A stretch of DNA of 20,190 nt from Nitrospirae bacterium RIFCSPHIGHO2_01_FULL_66_17 (GTDB taxonomy: Bacteria; Nitrospirota; Nitrospiria; 2-01-FULL-66-17), in assembly GCA_001803875.1 (NCBI GenBank), contig MHEO01000074.1, positions 1 through 20,190 on the forward strand, given 5' to 3'. Both the position numbers and the translations under genes were made by a program. A model generated the notes under the pieces. It made no database searches, had not been told where the DNA came from, and was given only the letters and a program-made list of their open reading frames with translations. Positions 1-6,593 of this stretch are shown piece after piece (the first letter of the stretch is position 1; the number at the start of each line of letters is the position of its first letter).

Positions 1-64
1 TCCGCCTTGCATCTGACCCTTCCTGAACAGGCTCCGACACCACAATGCTCGGACGCACTCCTAA
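1..64. repeat. Right-hand part of a dispersed palindromic repeat (copy 1, cut by window edge)
   Basis: Bases 1-34 match 4642-4675 at 32 of 34 positions, with mismatches at positions 16 and 20. The weaker tail (ACTCCTAA at 57-64) resembles ACTCCTAG at 4715-4722. In copy 2 the matching segment is the right arm and tail of a roughly 97-bp imperfect palindrome, so copy 1 probably continues leftwards outside the window. Its tail ends exactly on the stop codon of the release-factor-like gene. It has no coding potential and is best described as a REP-like or miniature palindromic intergenic repeat. Confidence 0.65.
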
Positions 65-483
65 TTCGTTTCGCCGGGCCGGACGGGGCCGCGCATGGCC
101 TTTTTGCCGGCCTGACGGCGTTTGTCCTCGAGCATTTTGGCGCGGGCGCGGCGGGAGCGGCGTCGCTTTTGGCGGCGGACCTTCTCGATGCGCTGCTGCT
201 CGGCGCTCTGCTCGCCCAGCCGCTGCCGCTCGATCTTGTCGAGGAGGATGCGGCGGGCGTAGAACCGGTTCATCGCCTGGGAGCGGGTCTTTTGGCAGCG
301 CACCGTGACGCCCGAGGGGCGGTGCGTCAGCGCGACGGCGGTGGCGGTCTTGTTGACGTGCTGGCCGCCCGGGCCGGAGGATCGGACGAAGGTTTCCTCC
401 AGATCCTCCTCGCGGATCCCCAGACGCGCCATCCGCGCCAGCAGCTCGTCCTCTTTGAGCGGCGAAACGGAAAACATGGCCAT
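61..483 (-). CDS. GGQ-domain peptide chain release factor-like protein (ribosome rescue type)
   Basis: This 140-residue protein carries the class I release factor catalytic loop SSGPGGQHVNKT (GGQ at residues 39-41), which hydrolyses peptidyl-tRNA in the ribosomal peptidyl transferase centre. It lacks the codon-recognition domains of RF1/RF2. The C-terminal third is a highly basic helical tail rich in Arg and Lys, as in ArfB/YaeJ and mitochondrial MTRFR-type rescue factors, where the tail sits in the empty mRNA channel. Size and layout fit that family. The chosen ATG at 483 follows a GAGGGAGAG ribosome binding site by about 5 nt and starts 2 nt after the stop of the DUF5916 gene, so translation is probably coupled. 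A second ATG two codons later is possible. A role in rescue of stalled ribosomes is inferred from family, not shown. It is the last gene of its unit, and its stop codon touches a palindromic repeat. Confidence 0.85.
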   Translation of the reverse strand: MAMFSVSPLKEDELLARMARLGIREEDLEETFVRSSGPGGQHVNKTATAVALTHRPSGVTVRCQKTRSQAMNRFYARRILLDKIERQRLGEQSAEQQRIEKVRRQKRRRSRRARAKMLEDKRRQAGKKAMRGPVRPGETN

Positions 484-485
484 CG

Positions 486-2654
486 TCACTCTCCCTCGCC
501 CCGTGTTGTACCACGAGCGTGCCCGGCCGCGCCGCTCTCCCACAGCCACGTGACCTTCACCAGGTACGCCGCCGCCGAGCCTTGAAGATCGGACGTCGGG
601 TTGGCGATCAGGTGGACGTAGCTCCCGGATCGGTATTCCCACGCGACGCGGAGATTCGCCGCCAGCGCGCCGCGCTCGTCGTCGTGCTGGACGAGCGCGT
701 TCAGAACCAGGCGGTTGGTCAGCGCCCAGCGGGCGTCGCCCGAGATGATCCGGGCGGTGAAGTCGCCCTGCGGCACGCGGACCCACTCCACGTCGATCGC
801 GCCGCCCAGCGAGAGCGTCCCCGCCGGCGCGATGGTGCATTGCACGTTGAGCGACGTCTTTCGTCCGCCGTAGAAGCCGCCCCATAACACGCTGACGAGC
901 CCCGACACCGGGCGGCTGGTCGCGCTGGCGACGTACGCGTTCCAGTGGTGATACCGGTAATCGCCGGCCGGGATGGTCAGCCCGGGGCGGAGGTCGAACG
1001 GGTCCTGCAACCGCTCCACCTGCGGGTCGTAGCTCAGGAGAATGGTGTCGCCGCTGCGGAAATTGGCGAGGACGCGCTGGTACTGGCTGCGATACAGCAT
1101 CGTGCCGGTCGTGTCGGTCTGGTACGTCAGCTCGGTTTTCGCGCCGACCTCCAGCACGGGGCCGGAGGCGGGGCGGGGCCGGACGTCGACGTAGGCGACG
1201 GTCTCGTCGAGGTCGGTCTGGCGCACGAATCCCAGACGGGGGTTGAAGCGTTCGTCGGTCCGCAGATGGTTGAGCTTGATCCGCCAGAAGGGATCGCGGT
1301 ACTGGGCCTGGGCGAACGCCGCGTAGCCGGGTCGAACGTCATCCGGGCCGTCGGTGCGCAGCCAGAAGCCGTCGGTGGTGAGCTGCGGGGTCGGGTTGTA
1401 GGCGGCGTCGGCCCCGACGGTGTGGAACGCGGTCCCGCCGACCTCCTCCCGGCGCGTGCCGATCACGCCGATCTGGGATCGCACCCCGAGGTCGCGCGTC
1501 AGGCGGACGACGCCGAATCGCTCGGCGGGCGCGTCGTCGGCGCGACTCTGCATCGTCAGCAGGCCCACGCCGTAGCGCCCGACCTTGCCCGTCACCTTGC
1601 CGCCGCCCCACAGGGGAACGGGTCGGCCCGCGGCGTCGAGGCCGATCCGCCGGGAGAAGAAGGGTTGGAGCTGCCCCGAGAGCCCGAATTCGTATTCGCC
1701 CCTGCCTTCGAGAAAGAACGCGCGGCGTTCGGGGAAGAACAGCGGGAACCGATTCAGCTTCACCTGCAGGCGGTCGGCCTCGGTCTCGGCAAAATCGGTG
1801 TTGACGGTCAGATCGAGCGCGAGGTCCGGCGTGATCCCGTAGCGGAGATCGGCGCCCGCGTCGTGATCGACGTCCCACCGCGCCGGGCCCGTCGAGCCCG
1901 CGCCGTAGGCGCCCTTGACGTACGGCGTGACCGCGAGCCGCCGGCGGCCCGCGCCGACGGCCACGCCCTCCAGATGTCCCGCGCGCGACAGCTCGTTGAG
2001 GGTCTGCTCGGGCGTGAGCGGGTTCCAGAACGAGGTCTCCCGAAGATGCGGGATCGTCCGGCGAAACTGGATGCCCCAGGTCGCGCCGGCGGTCGGGTGG
2101 AAGCTCAGCGTGTCGAATGGCAGCCGGAACTCGACGGCCCAGCCGGTCGGCGTGCGCCGGGCCGCGACGTCCCAGAGACCGTCCCACGCCCGGTTGATGA
2201 AGGCGCCCTCGCGGGTGATGATCGCGTCGACTTGCGCGCCGAGCGGATTGGTCTCGAAGAGAAAGCCGTTCTGGTGATCGTGGTAGGTGTCGACGAGCAC
2301 CGCGAACGCGTCGCTGCGCGAGAGCTCGGCGTCGCGGTGGCGCTCATCGGCCCGGATCAAATCCGGATCGGGGTCGTCGAGCCGCGCGGCGACGTAGAGC
2401 GCCGCCTCGTCGTGGGCGACCCACACGGTCGTGGCGCCGACCGCCGGCAGGCCGGGATCCGGCGTTTGTTGGATGAAGCCGTCCGTGCCAGGGGACTCGG
2501 TCCACGCCGCCTCGTTCAGGACGCCGTCGACGACGATCGAACCCGGCGGGACCGCGCGCGCCGCCATCGACGGTTTGGACGGTTCGGCGGCCCACCCGGG
2601 GCAGACCGCGAGCGCAACACACGCCGCGGCTAGGCCGACCCGCGGAAGAATCAA
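486..2654 (-). CDS. DUF5916 / CBM9-like outer-membrane-type protein
   Basis: A 722-residue exported protein. Residues 1-22 form a signal peptide ending near WAA. An N-terminal carbohydrate-binding-module-9-like domain follows (about 35-230, with the typical DGVLNEAAW at 43-51). A long DUF5916 region then runs to near the C terminus. Its signature is visible around residues 285-320: an NTDFAETEAD segment, then FFPERRAFFLEG. Alternating aromatic strands suggest a beta-barrel in the outer membrane. Such proteins are often found near envelope or secreted-enzyme genes, but no substrate is established. The start is a TTG at 2654, preceded by a G-rich stretch (AGGGGGGGG) about 8 nt upstream. It follows the small upstream gene by 15 nt and precedes the release-factor-like gene by 2 nt, so the three are probably one transcript. 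The family call is firm and the function unknown. Confidence 0.82.
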   Translation of the reverse strand: MILPRVGLAAACVALAVCPGWAAEPSKPSMAARAVPPGSIVVDGVLNEAAWTESPGTDGFIQQTPDPGLPAVGATTVWVAHDEAALYVAARLDDPDPDLIRADERHRDAELSRSDAFAVLVDTYHDHQNGFLFETNPLGAQVDAIITREGAFINRAWDGLWDVAARRTPTGWAVEFRLPFDTLSFHPTAGATWGIQFRRTIPHLRETSFWNPLTPEQTLNELSRAGHLEGVAVGAGRRRLAVTPYVKGAYGAGSTGPARWDVDHDAGADLRYGITPDLALDLTVNTDFAETEADRLQVKLNRFPLFFPERRAFFLEGRGEYEFGLSGQLQPFFSRRIGLDAAGRPVPLWGGGKVTGKVGRYGVGLLTMQSRADDAPAERFGVVRLTRDLGVRSQIGVIGTRREEVGGTAFHTVGADAAYNPTPQLTTDGFWLRTDGPDDVRPGYAAFAQAQYRDPFWRIKLNHLRTDERFNPRLGFVRQTDLDETVAYVDVRPRPASGPVLEVGAKTELTYQTDTTGTMLYRSQYQRVLANFRSGDTILLSYDPQVERLQDPFDLRPGLTIPAGDYRYHHWNAYVASATSRPVSGLVSVLWGGFYGGRKTSLNVQCTIAPAGTLSLGGAIDVEWVRVPQGDFTARIISGDARWALTNRLVLNALVQHDDERGALAANLRVAWEYRSGSYVHLIANPTSDLQGSAAAYLVKVTWLWESGAAGHARGTTRGEGE

Positions 2655-2669
2655 CCCGCTGCCCCCCCC

Positions 2670-2987
2670 TCAGCCCGTCTCGCCGGACTCGACGAAGTCG
2701 TCCAGGCTCAAGAGCCCCTTGCGGAGGCGTTCTTTCATCGCGGGTTCGACGTCGGGATGGGCCAGGAGGACGTGCAGCGCCTCGCGGATCCCGTTCTTGG
2801 AGTAGGGGAGCAGCGAGACGTTGTAGGTGCGGCGCAGGAGCGAGACCGGGTCGGGGCTGTCGAGGACCGCGCTCCGGTACTCTTCTTCGGTGTCCCAGCG
2901 GGGGTGTGATCGCGCGGCGAGTTCCTCCAGCGTGTCGCCGTAGGCGTTGACGATAATGACGGCTTCTTCCGGAGTCAGTTGGGACAC
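2670..2987 (-). CDS. Small hypothetical protein, first gene of the DUF5916 unit
   Basis: A 105-residue protein that I do not recognise. It starts at a GTG (2987) and has no signal peptide, membrane segment or cysteine cluster. It is acidic overall, mostly predicted helical, and has no obvious catalytic motif. It opens MSQLTPEEAVIIVNAYGD and contains a Leu/Arg-rich middle helix (residues 48-75). A weak GAGG lies about 14 nt upstream of the GTG. The gene sits 15 nt before the DUF5916 gene, behind its own promoter (3015-3044) and a 21-bp palindrome at 2993-3013. It could be a small cytosolic regulator or partner, but nothing in the sequence decides this. Its reality is supported by operon position, the promoter and protein-like composition. 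Confidence 0.6.
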   Translation of the reverse strand: MSQLTPEEAVIIVNAYGDTLEELAARSHPRWDTEEEYRSAVLDSPDPVSLLRRTYNVSLLPYSKNGIREALHVLLAHPDVEPAMKERLRKGLLSLDDFVESGETG

Positions 2988-2992
2988 GGCGT

Positions 2993-3013
2993 CGAGCGAT
3001 CCTCGATCGCTCG
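2993..3013. promoter_or_regulatory. 21-bp perfect inverted repeat at the predicted start of the 2987-to-61 transcript (candidate operator)
   Basis: CGAGCGATC and GATCGCTCG form 9-bp arms around a 3-bp centre (CTC). The palindrome lies just downstream of the predicted -10 element (3015-3020) and covers the likely start point near 3008. That is a classical position for a repressor operator. As RNA, the part downstream of the start could also fold. No regulator is encoded next to it in this window, so the role is inference. Confidence 0.5.
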
Positions 3014-3014
3014 G

Positions 3015-3044
3015 ACCATAGCACGATCATCCGGCGCCTGGCAA
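3015..3044 (-). promoter_or_regulatory. Sigma-70-type promoter for the minus-strand unit (2987 to 61)
   Basis: Read on the minus strand: -35 TTGCCA (3044-3039), an 18-nt spacer, then -10 TATGGT (3020-3015) preceded by TGC, which makes an extended -10. The predicted start is near 3008, about 20 nt before the GTG start codon. It is divergent from the promoter at 3061-3089, and the two -35 boxes are 16 nt apart. Confidence 0.55.
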
Positions 3045-3060
3045 GCCGGGCCATCCGCCC

Positions 3061-3089
3061 TTGTCATTCCCGGGATTCGTTTTTATAAT
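3061..3089 (+). promoter_or_regulatory. Strong sigma-70-type promoter of the DUF3108 gene
   Basis: -35 TTGTCA (3061-3066), a 17-nt spacer and a consensus -10 TATAAT (3084-3089). The expected start point, 6-7 nt after the -10, falls at about 3096, the first base of the chosen ATG. The transcript would therefore be leaderless or nearly so. Confidence 0.7.
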
Positions 3090-3095
3090 GACGGT

Positions 3096-3890
3096 ATGTC
3101 GCGTCGAATCGGTGCCGTCCGCGCCGGATGGCATATCGGGATGTGGCTCGCGGCGGCGATCGGGGCGGCGGCCTCCGCGTCGGCCGCCGCGGAGGTGCCG
3201 TTCGGGCACGGGGAGCGCCTCGTCTACGAGATCGCCTGGTTCAGTCTGGTCGGCGGCACGGCCTCCCTCGCCGTGGAAGAGGCCGACCAGGACGGGACGC
3301 CGATCTTCCGGCTGCGGTCGGTCGCGAAATCGAACTCGTTCGTGTCGATGTTTTTCCCGGTCGAGGACCGCATCGAGAGCCTGGTCGACCGGGAGACGCT
3401 GGCCGCGCTCCGCCTCGACGTCAAGCAGCGCCAGGGGGACCGGCGCCGCGAGCGCGTGACCGTGTTCGACCAGGTCAATCACGTCGCCACCGTCGTCAAG
3501 AACGGCGAGCGAAAGATGCTCGACATCCCGCCGAGCGCTCAGGATTCCTTGTCCTGTTTGTACTATTTTCGCAGTCTTCCGAAGATCGGGGTCGGGGAGA
3601 CCGTCACCATCGACGTGCACGAGAGCAACAAGAACTGGCGGCTGGGCATCGTCGGACTCAATCGCGAACGGGTGAGGACGGGCGCGGGCGAGTTCGACGC
3701 GATCCGCGTGCGGGCGCAGGTGGAATTCGAGGGCGTGTTTCTGGACCGCGGCGACGTGTACATCTGGTTCACCGACGACGAGCGGCGGCTGCCGGTTCGC
3801 ATGGAGAGCAAGATCAAGATCGGCCGGATCAGCGCCAACCTCATCGAATACGAACCCGGGCCGCGCCCCGTGTCGCAGGCGATGCCGTGA
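3096..3890 (+). CDS. DUF3108 domain exported protein
   Basis: A 264-residue protein with a signal peptide (Arg-rich start, hydrophobic residues about 16-30, probable cleavage after an Ala-rich run near residue 32). The mature part fits DUF3108. Family-like segments are GERLVYEIAWFSLVGGTASL at its start, SLSCLYYFRSLPKIGVGETV in the middle, and VWF-like YIWFTDDERRLPVRMESKIKIG near the end. DUF3108 proteins are periplasmic or outer-membrane-associated, of beta-rich lipocalin-like fold, with no agreed biochemical role. The ATG at 3096 is favoured because it gives a basic n-region. No Shine-Dalgarno sequence can precede it if the strong promoter starts transcription at 3096. An internal ATG at 3141 would remove the positive n-region. 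The stop overlaps the YacG start by 4 nt (GTGA). Confidence 0.82.
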   Translation: MSRRIGAVRAGWHIGMWLAAAIGAAASASAAAEVPFGHGERLVYEIAWFSLVGGTASLAVEEADQDGTPIFRLRSVAKSNSFVSMFFPVEDRIESLVDRETLAALRLDVKQRQGDRRRERVTVFDQVNHVATVVKNGERKMLDIPPSAQDSLSCLYYFRSLPKIGVGETVTIDVHESNKNWRLGIVGLNRERVRTGAGEFDAIRVRAQVEFEGVFLDRGDVYIWFTDDERRLPVRMESKIKIGRISANLIEYEPGPRPVSQAMP

Positions 3891-4105
3891 ATGGGAAACC
3901 GGCGTCACCCGCGTGTCCGATCTGCGGCCATGAGGTCGCCGACCCCAAGACCTCGCCGTTCTGCGGCGCGCGGTGCCGCGACATCGATCTCGGCCGCTGG
4001 CTGAACGGATCGTACCGCATGCCCGGCCCGCCGGCGCCGCCCCCGACCGCCCCGCCGGAGACCGAACAGAGCGACGGATCGGCCGCCGACGTCCCGTCGT
4101 CGTGA
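3887..4105 (+). CDS. yacG: YacG-family zinc-binding protein (DNA gyrase inhibitor)
   Basis: A 72-residue protein with the four-cysteine zinc site of YacG: CPIC (Cys10, Cys13) and CGARC (Cys26, Cys30). The family-typical RDIDLGRWLNGSYRMP follows directly. E. coli YacG binds GyrB and blocks DNA binding by gyrase. The tail after residue 46 is Pro/Ala/acid-rich and looks disordered. The start is a GTG at 3887 that overlaps the TGA of the DUF3108 gene (shared bases 3887-3890), so translation is probably coupled. The ATG visible at 3891 is in a different frame and is not the start. Pairing with a DUF3108 gene suggests shared expression, not shared function. Confidence 0.88.
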   Translation: MNGKPASPACPICGHEVADPKTSPFCGARCRDIDLGRWLNGSYRMPGPPAPPPTAPPETEQSDGSAADVPSS

Positions 4106-4115
4106 GCGCCGCGGC

Positions 4116-4144
4116 TTGTCTTTCGCGCCCGCGTTCGCTACAGT
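4116..4144 (+). promoter_or_regulatory. Probable sigma-70-type promoter of the GNAT gene
   Basis: TTGTCT (4116-4121), a 17-nt spacer, then TACAGT (4139-4144). Each hexamer matches consensus at four positions, including the key T, A and T of the -10. The predicted start near 4151 would leave about 13 nt before the ATG at 4164. The -35 box resembles that of the promoter at 3061. Confidence 0.45.
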
Positions 4145-4163
4145 AAAGCCTCGCGACGGAACG

Positions 4164-4568
4164 ATGGACATCACCTACCGGGAAGGCGAACCGCTCGACG
4201 TGGACCAACTCCGGCGGCTGTACGAGCAGGCGCCGTGGGCGCGCGGGCGATCCACGGACGGCATCGCGCGGATGCTGGCGAACACCGATTATTATTTCAC
4301 CGGCTGGGACGGCCCGCGGTTGGTCGCGTTTGCGCGGGTCCTGACCGACGGGATCTACCGCGCCACCCTGTGGGACGTGGTGGTCGATGCGGCGTACCAG
4401 GGGCGCGGCGTGGGCGAGGGGTTGATGGGCGTGATTCTGTCGCACCCGGTGCTGTCCCGCGTGGAGAAGTTCTGGCTCAACACCCGCGACAAGCAGAAGT
4501 TCTACGAGCGGTTTGGGTTTGTCTCGAGTTCGCAGGGCATGGTGCGCGAGCTGGGAGCCTGTCCATGA
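4164..4568 (+). CDS. GNAT family N-acetyltransferase
   Basis: A 134-residue single-domain acetyltransferase. The acetyl-CoA pyrophosphate loop is visible as VVVDAAYQGRGVGEGLM (about residues 73-89, core QGRGVG). The C-terminal NTRDKQKFYERFGF segment is the usual GNAT motif B region with the Tyr that often serves as acid. The substrate cannot be read from sequence. It may act on a small molecule or a protein N terminus, in the cytosol. The ATG at 4164 is chosen because it follows the predicted promoter and begins a normal GNAT first strand (MDITYREGEPLD). A TTG at 4116 in the same frame would lie inside the -35 box. The stop TGA (4566-4568) shares bases with the left edge of a palindromic repeat starting at 4567, so the last residues may have been altered by insertion of that element. 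Confidence 0.8.
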   Translation: MDITYREGEPLDVDQLRRLYEQAPWARGRSTDGIARMLANTDYYFTGWDGPRLVAFARVLTDGIYRATLWDVVVDAAYQGRGVGEGLMGVILSHPVLSRVEKFWLNTRDKQKFYERFGFVSSSQGMVRELGACP

Positions 4569-4722
4569 TGGGCCATCTGCGGCGTTGTCGCTGCGCTCCG
4601 GTCCTCACGTACGAACCAGTACGCTGCGGTCCGGTGCTCGCTCCGCCTTGCATCTGGCCCATCCTGAACAGGCTCGAACGGTCGATGACTCGGCACGGTC
4701 GATGACTCGGATGGACTCCTAG
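4567..4722. repeat. Dispersed palindromic repeat, copy 2 (about 97-bp imperfect palindrome plus tail)
   Basis: The outer arms GATGGGCCA (4567-4575) and TGGCCCATC (4655-4663) are perfect inverse complements. The centre is CGTAC (4608-4612), a 6-nt loop, and GTACG (4619-4623). The intervening arms pair imperfectly. A tail from 4664 to 4722 contains a 17-bp-period direct repeat: ACGGTCGATGACTCGG at 4678-4693 and 4695-4710. Bases 4642-4675 match 1-34 of this window at 32 of 34 positions. The element fills the whole gap between the GNAT stop and the M20 peptidase ATG at 4724. Confidence 0.75.
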
Positions 4723-4723
4723 C

Positions 4724-5866
4724 ATGATCAACGAGGCGCGGATGACGGACGAGCTCATGGCGCTCGTGCGGATCGACAGCCTGTCGCGGCGCGAGGGGGC
4801 GATCGCCAAGCGGCTCGCGGCCGATCTCGCGGCGTTGGGGGCCGAGGTGTCCGTCGACGACGCCGGCGAGCGCGTGGGGGGCGAGACGGGCAACGTGATC
4901 GCGCGCCTTCCGGGGACGCTCCCCGGGTCCGGGATCGTGCTCTCCGCGCACATGGATACCGTGGTGCCGGGCGAGGGCGTGGTGCCGGTGCGCGAGGGCG
5001 GGCGGATCCGCAGCGATGGCCGGACGGTCCTGGGCGGCGACGACAAATCGGGCGTGGCGATCATCATGGAGGTGTTGCGCACGCTGGTCGAGCGGCGGAT
5101 CCCGCACGCGGGGGTCGAGGTCGTGTTCACGATCTGCGAGGAGGTCGGCCTGCTGGGGGCCAAGCATTTCGCGGTGGACCGGCTTAAGGCCAAAGACGGC
5201 CTCGTGCTCGACAGCGACGACGCGAGCTTTCTGTTCACCAAGGGGCCGGCGGCCGATCGGCTGGAGTTCACCGTCACGGGGCTCGAAGCCCACTCCGGGA
5301 TCTGCCCCGAGCGCGGGATTTCCGCGATCCAGGTGGCGAGCGAGGCGATCGCGGGCATGCGGCTGGGGCGCGTCGATCGGGAGACCACGGCCAATCTGGG
5401 GGTCATCCACGGCGGGGCGGCGGCCAACATCATTCCCAAGGAGACCGTCATCCGCGGCGAGGCGAGGAGCCTCGACGAAAAAAAACTCGACGAGCAGACG
5501 ACGCACATGCGCCGCCGGTTCGCCGAGGCGGCGGCCCGGCACGAGGTGACGGTCGACGGCGTGGTCCATCGGGCGCGCGTGGCCGAGGTGGTCGAGCGCG
5601 ATTACGACCGGCTCCACGTGCCGGAGGATTCCGCGATCGTGCGCGACGTCCTCCGGGCGGCGCGCCAGGTGGGCGCGCCGGTGACCACCCGCGCGACCGG
5701 CGGCGGCTGCGACGCGAACGTGTTCAACGCCAAGGGCCTGCAGATCGCCAACCTCGGCACGGGCATGCGGGCCATCCACACGCGGAAGGAGTACCTGCTG
5801 ATCGACGAGTTCATCCGGTCGGCGCGGATCGTGCTGGAGACCGTGCGCCTGCATGGGATGGGGTGA
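4724..5866 (+). CDS. M20-family metallopeptidase, PepT-like
   Basis: A 380-residue dinuclear zinc peptidase of the M20/M25/M40 clan. The metal site is intact: His76 in SAHMDT, bridging Asp106 in GGDDKSG, the Glu139-Glu140 pair in ICEEVGLLG, an Asp in LDSDD (about 163-165) and His352 in AIHTRKEY. The lid/dimerisation domain occupies about 173-285, with GLEAHSG. The overall pattern is closest to peptidase-T-like aminopeptidases; the substrate is probably short peptides in the cytosol. The ATG at 4724 has little Shine-Dalgarno signal. An in-frame ATG at 4742 has GAGG 5 nt before it and is a real alternative, but the segment INEARM resembles the normal family N terminus. It is the first gene of the operon running to 11017. 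Its upstream region is entirely repeat sequence, so the promoter may lie in or before the repeat. Confidence 0.85.
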   Translation: MINEARMTDELMALVRIDSLSRREGAIAKRLAADLAALGAEVSVDDAGERVGGETGNVIARLPGTLPGSGIVLSAHMDTVVPGEGVVPVREGGRIRSDGRTVLGGDDKSGVAIIMEVLRTLVERRIPHAGVEVVFTICEEVGLLGAKHFAVDRLKAKDGLVLDSDDASFLFTKGPAADRLEFTVTGLEAHSGICPERGISAIQVASEAIAGMRLGRVDRETTANLGVIHGGAAANIIPKETVIRGEARSLDEKKLDEQTTHMRRRFAEAAARHEVTVDGVVHRARVAEVVERDYDRLHVPEDSAIVRDVLRAARQVGAPVTTRATGGGCDANVFNAKGLQIANLGTGMRAIHTRKEYLLIDEFIRSARIVLETVRLHGMG

Positions 5867-5874
5867 TCACGGGC

Positions 5875-5882
5875 AAAGGAGG
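5875..5882 (+). promoter_or_regulatory. Consensus ribosome binding site that points to an ATT start codon
   Basis: AAAGGAGG is a full match to the anti-Shine-Dalgarno complement. It lies 6 nt before an in-frame ATT (5889) and has no ATG, GTG or TTG at a suitable distance. It decides the start of the SDR-like gene. Confidence 0.7.
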
Positions 5883-5888
5883 ACGACG

Positions 5889-6593
5889 ATTCAACTCAAA
5901 GACAAAATCGCGCTGGTGACGGGCGGGGGACGGGGCATCGGGCGGCACATTGCGTTGGCGATGGCCTCCGAAGGCGCCGACGTGGTGATCGTGGCTCGAA
6001 CGGAACGCGAGATCAAGCCGGCGGCCGACGAGGTGATCGCGCTCGGCCGGCGCGCCCTGGCGATTCCGACCGACGTGAGCGACGAGGCGAGCGTGGCCGC
6101 GTGCGTCGCGGCGGCGGAGCGAGCGTTCGGGCGCGTGGACATCCTGGTGAACAGCGCATCCGTGACGTACATCGAGCCGCTGGTCTCGACCAGCTCGGAG
6201 CATTGGCGCCGCACGATGGACGTGAACGTGACCGGCGCGTTCTTGATGACCAGGGCCGTGCTCACCGGCATGCTGCGGCGCAACGAGGGGCGCGTCATCA
6301 TGATCGCTTCGACCGCCGGCCTCGAGGGCGTGCCGAACTTCGCGGCGTTTTCGGCGTCGAAGTTTGCCGTGATCGGCCTGACGCGGGCGCTGGCCAAGGA
6401 GATCGAGGAATCGGCCGTCACGGTCAACGCGCTGTGCCCGGCGCTGGTGGGCACCAAGGGCGGCGCGCCCAAGCCCGCCCGGGGACGAAAGACCAAACCG
6501 ACATCCGACATCGCCGACGTCGCCGTCTTTCTCGCGAGCGAGGCCGCGCGGGCGGTCACCGGCGCCGCGATCGAGGTGTCGTGGCGAACGTGA
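5889..6593 (+). CDS. SDR-fold protein with altered catalytic Tyr, probable AUU start
   Basis: A 234-residue Rossmann-fold protein of the short-chain dehydrogenase/reductase family. The dinucleotide-binding TGGGRGIG lies at residues 11-18, and the catalytic-region Ser141 (IASTAG) and Lys158 are present. The position expected to be Tyr in YxxxK is Phe154 (FSASK). The structural NNAG motif reads NSAS (88-91). These changes make ordinary SDR oxidoreduction doubtful. The protein may bind cofactor without turnover or use other chemistry. Starting at the ATT gives QLKDKIALVTGGG, the usual distance from start to the glycine motif, and it sits 6 nt after AAAGGAGG. The next option, ATG at 5853, overlaps the M20 gene, adds an atypical 12-residue leader and has no good binding site. 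The stop overlaps the next gene by 4 nt (GTGA). Confidence 0.8.
   Translation: MQLKDKIALVTGGGRGIGRHIALAMASEGADVVIVARTEREIKPAADEVIALGRRALAIPTDVSDEASVAACVAAAERAFGRVDILVNSASVTYIEPLVSTSSEHWRRTMDVNVTGAFLMTRAVLTGMLRRNEGRVIMIASTAGLEGVPNFAAFSASKFAVIGLTRALAKEIEESAVTVNALCPALVGTKGGAPKPARGRKTKPTSDIADVAVFLASEAARAVTGAAIEVSWRT

Noticed and set aside
945..2633. Long plus-strand open frame of 562 codons
   Set aside because: It is antisense to the DUF5916 gene, has no protein-family features and an Arg/Gly/Ala-rich composition typical of GC-rich shadow frames.
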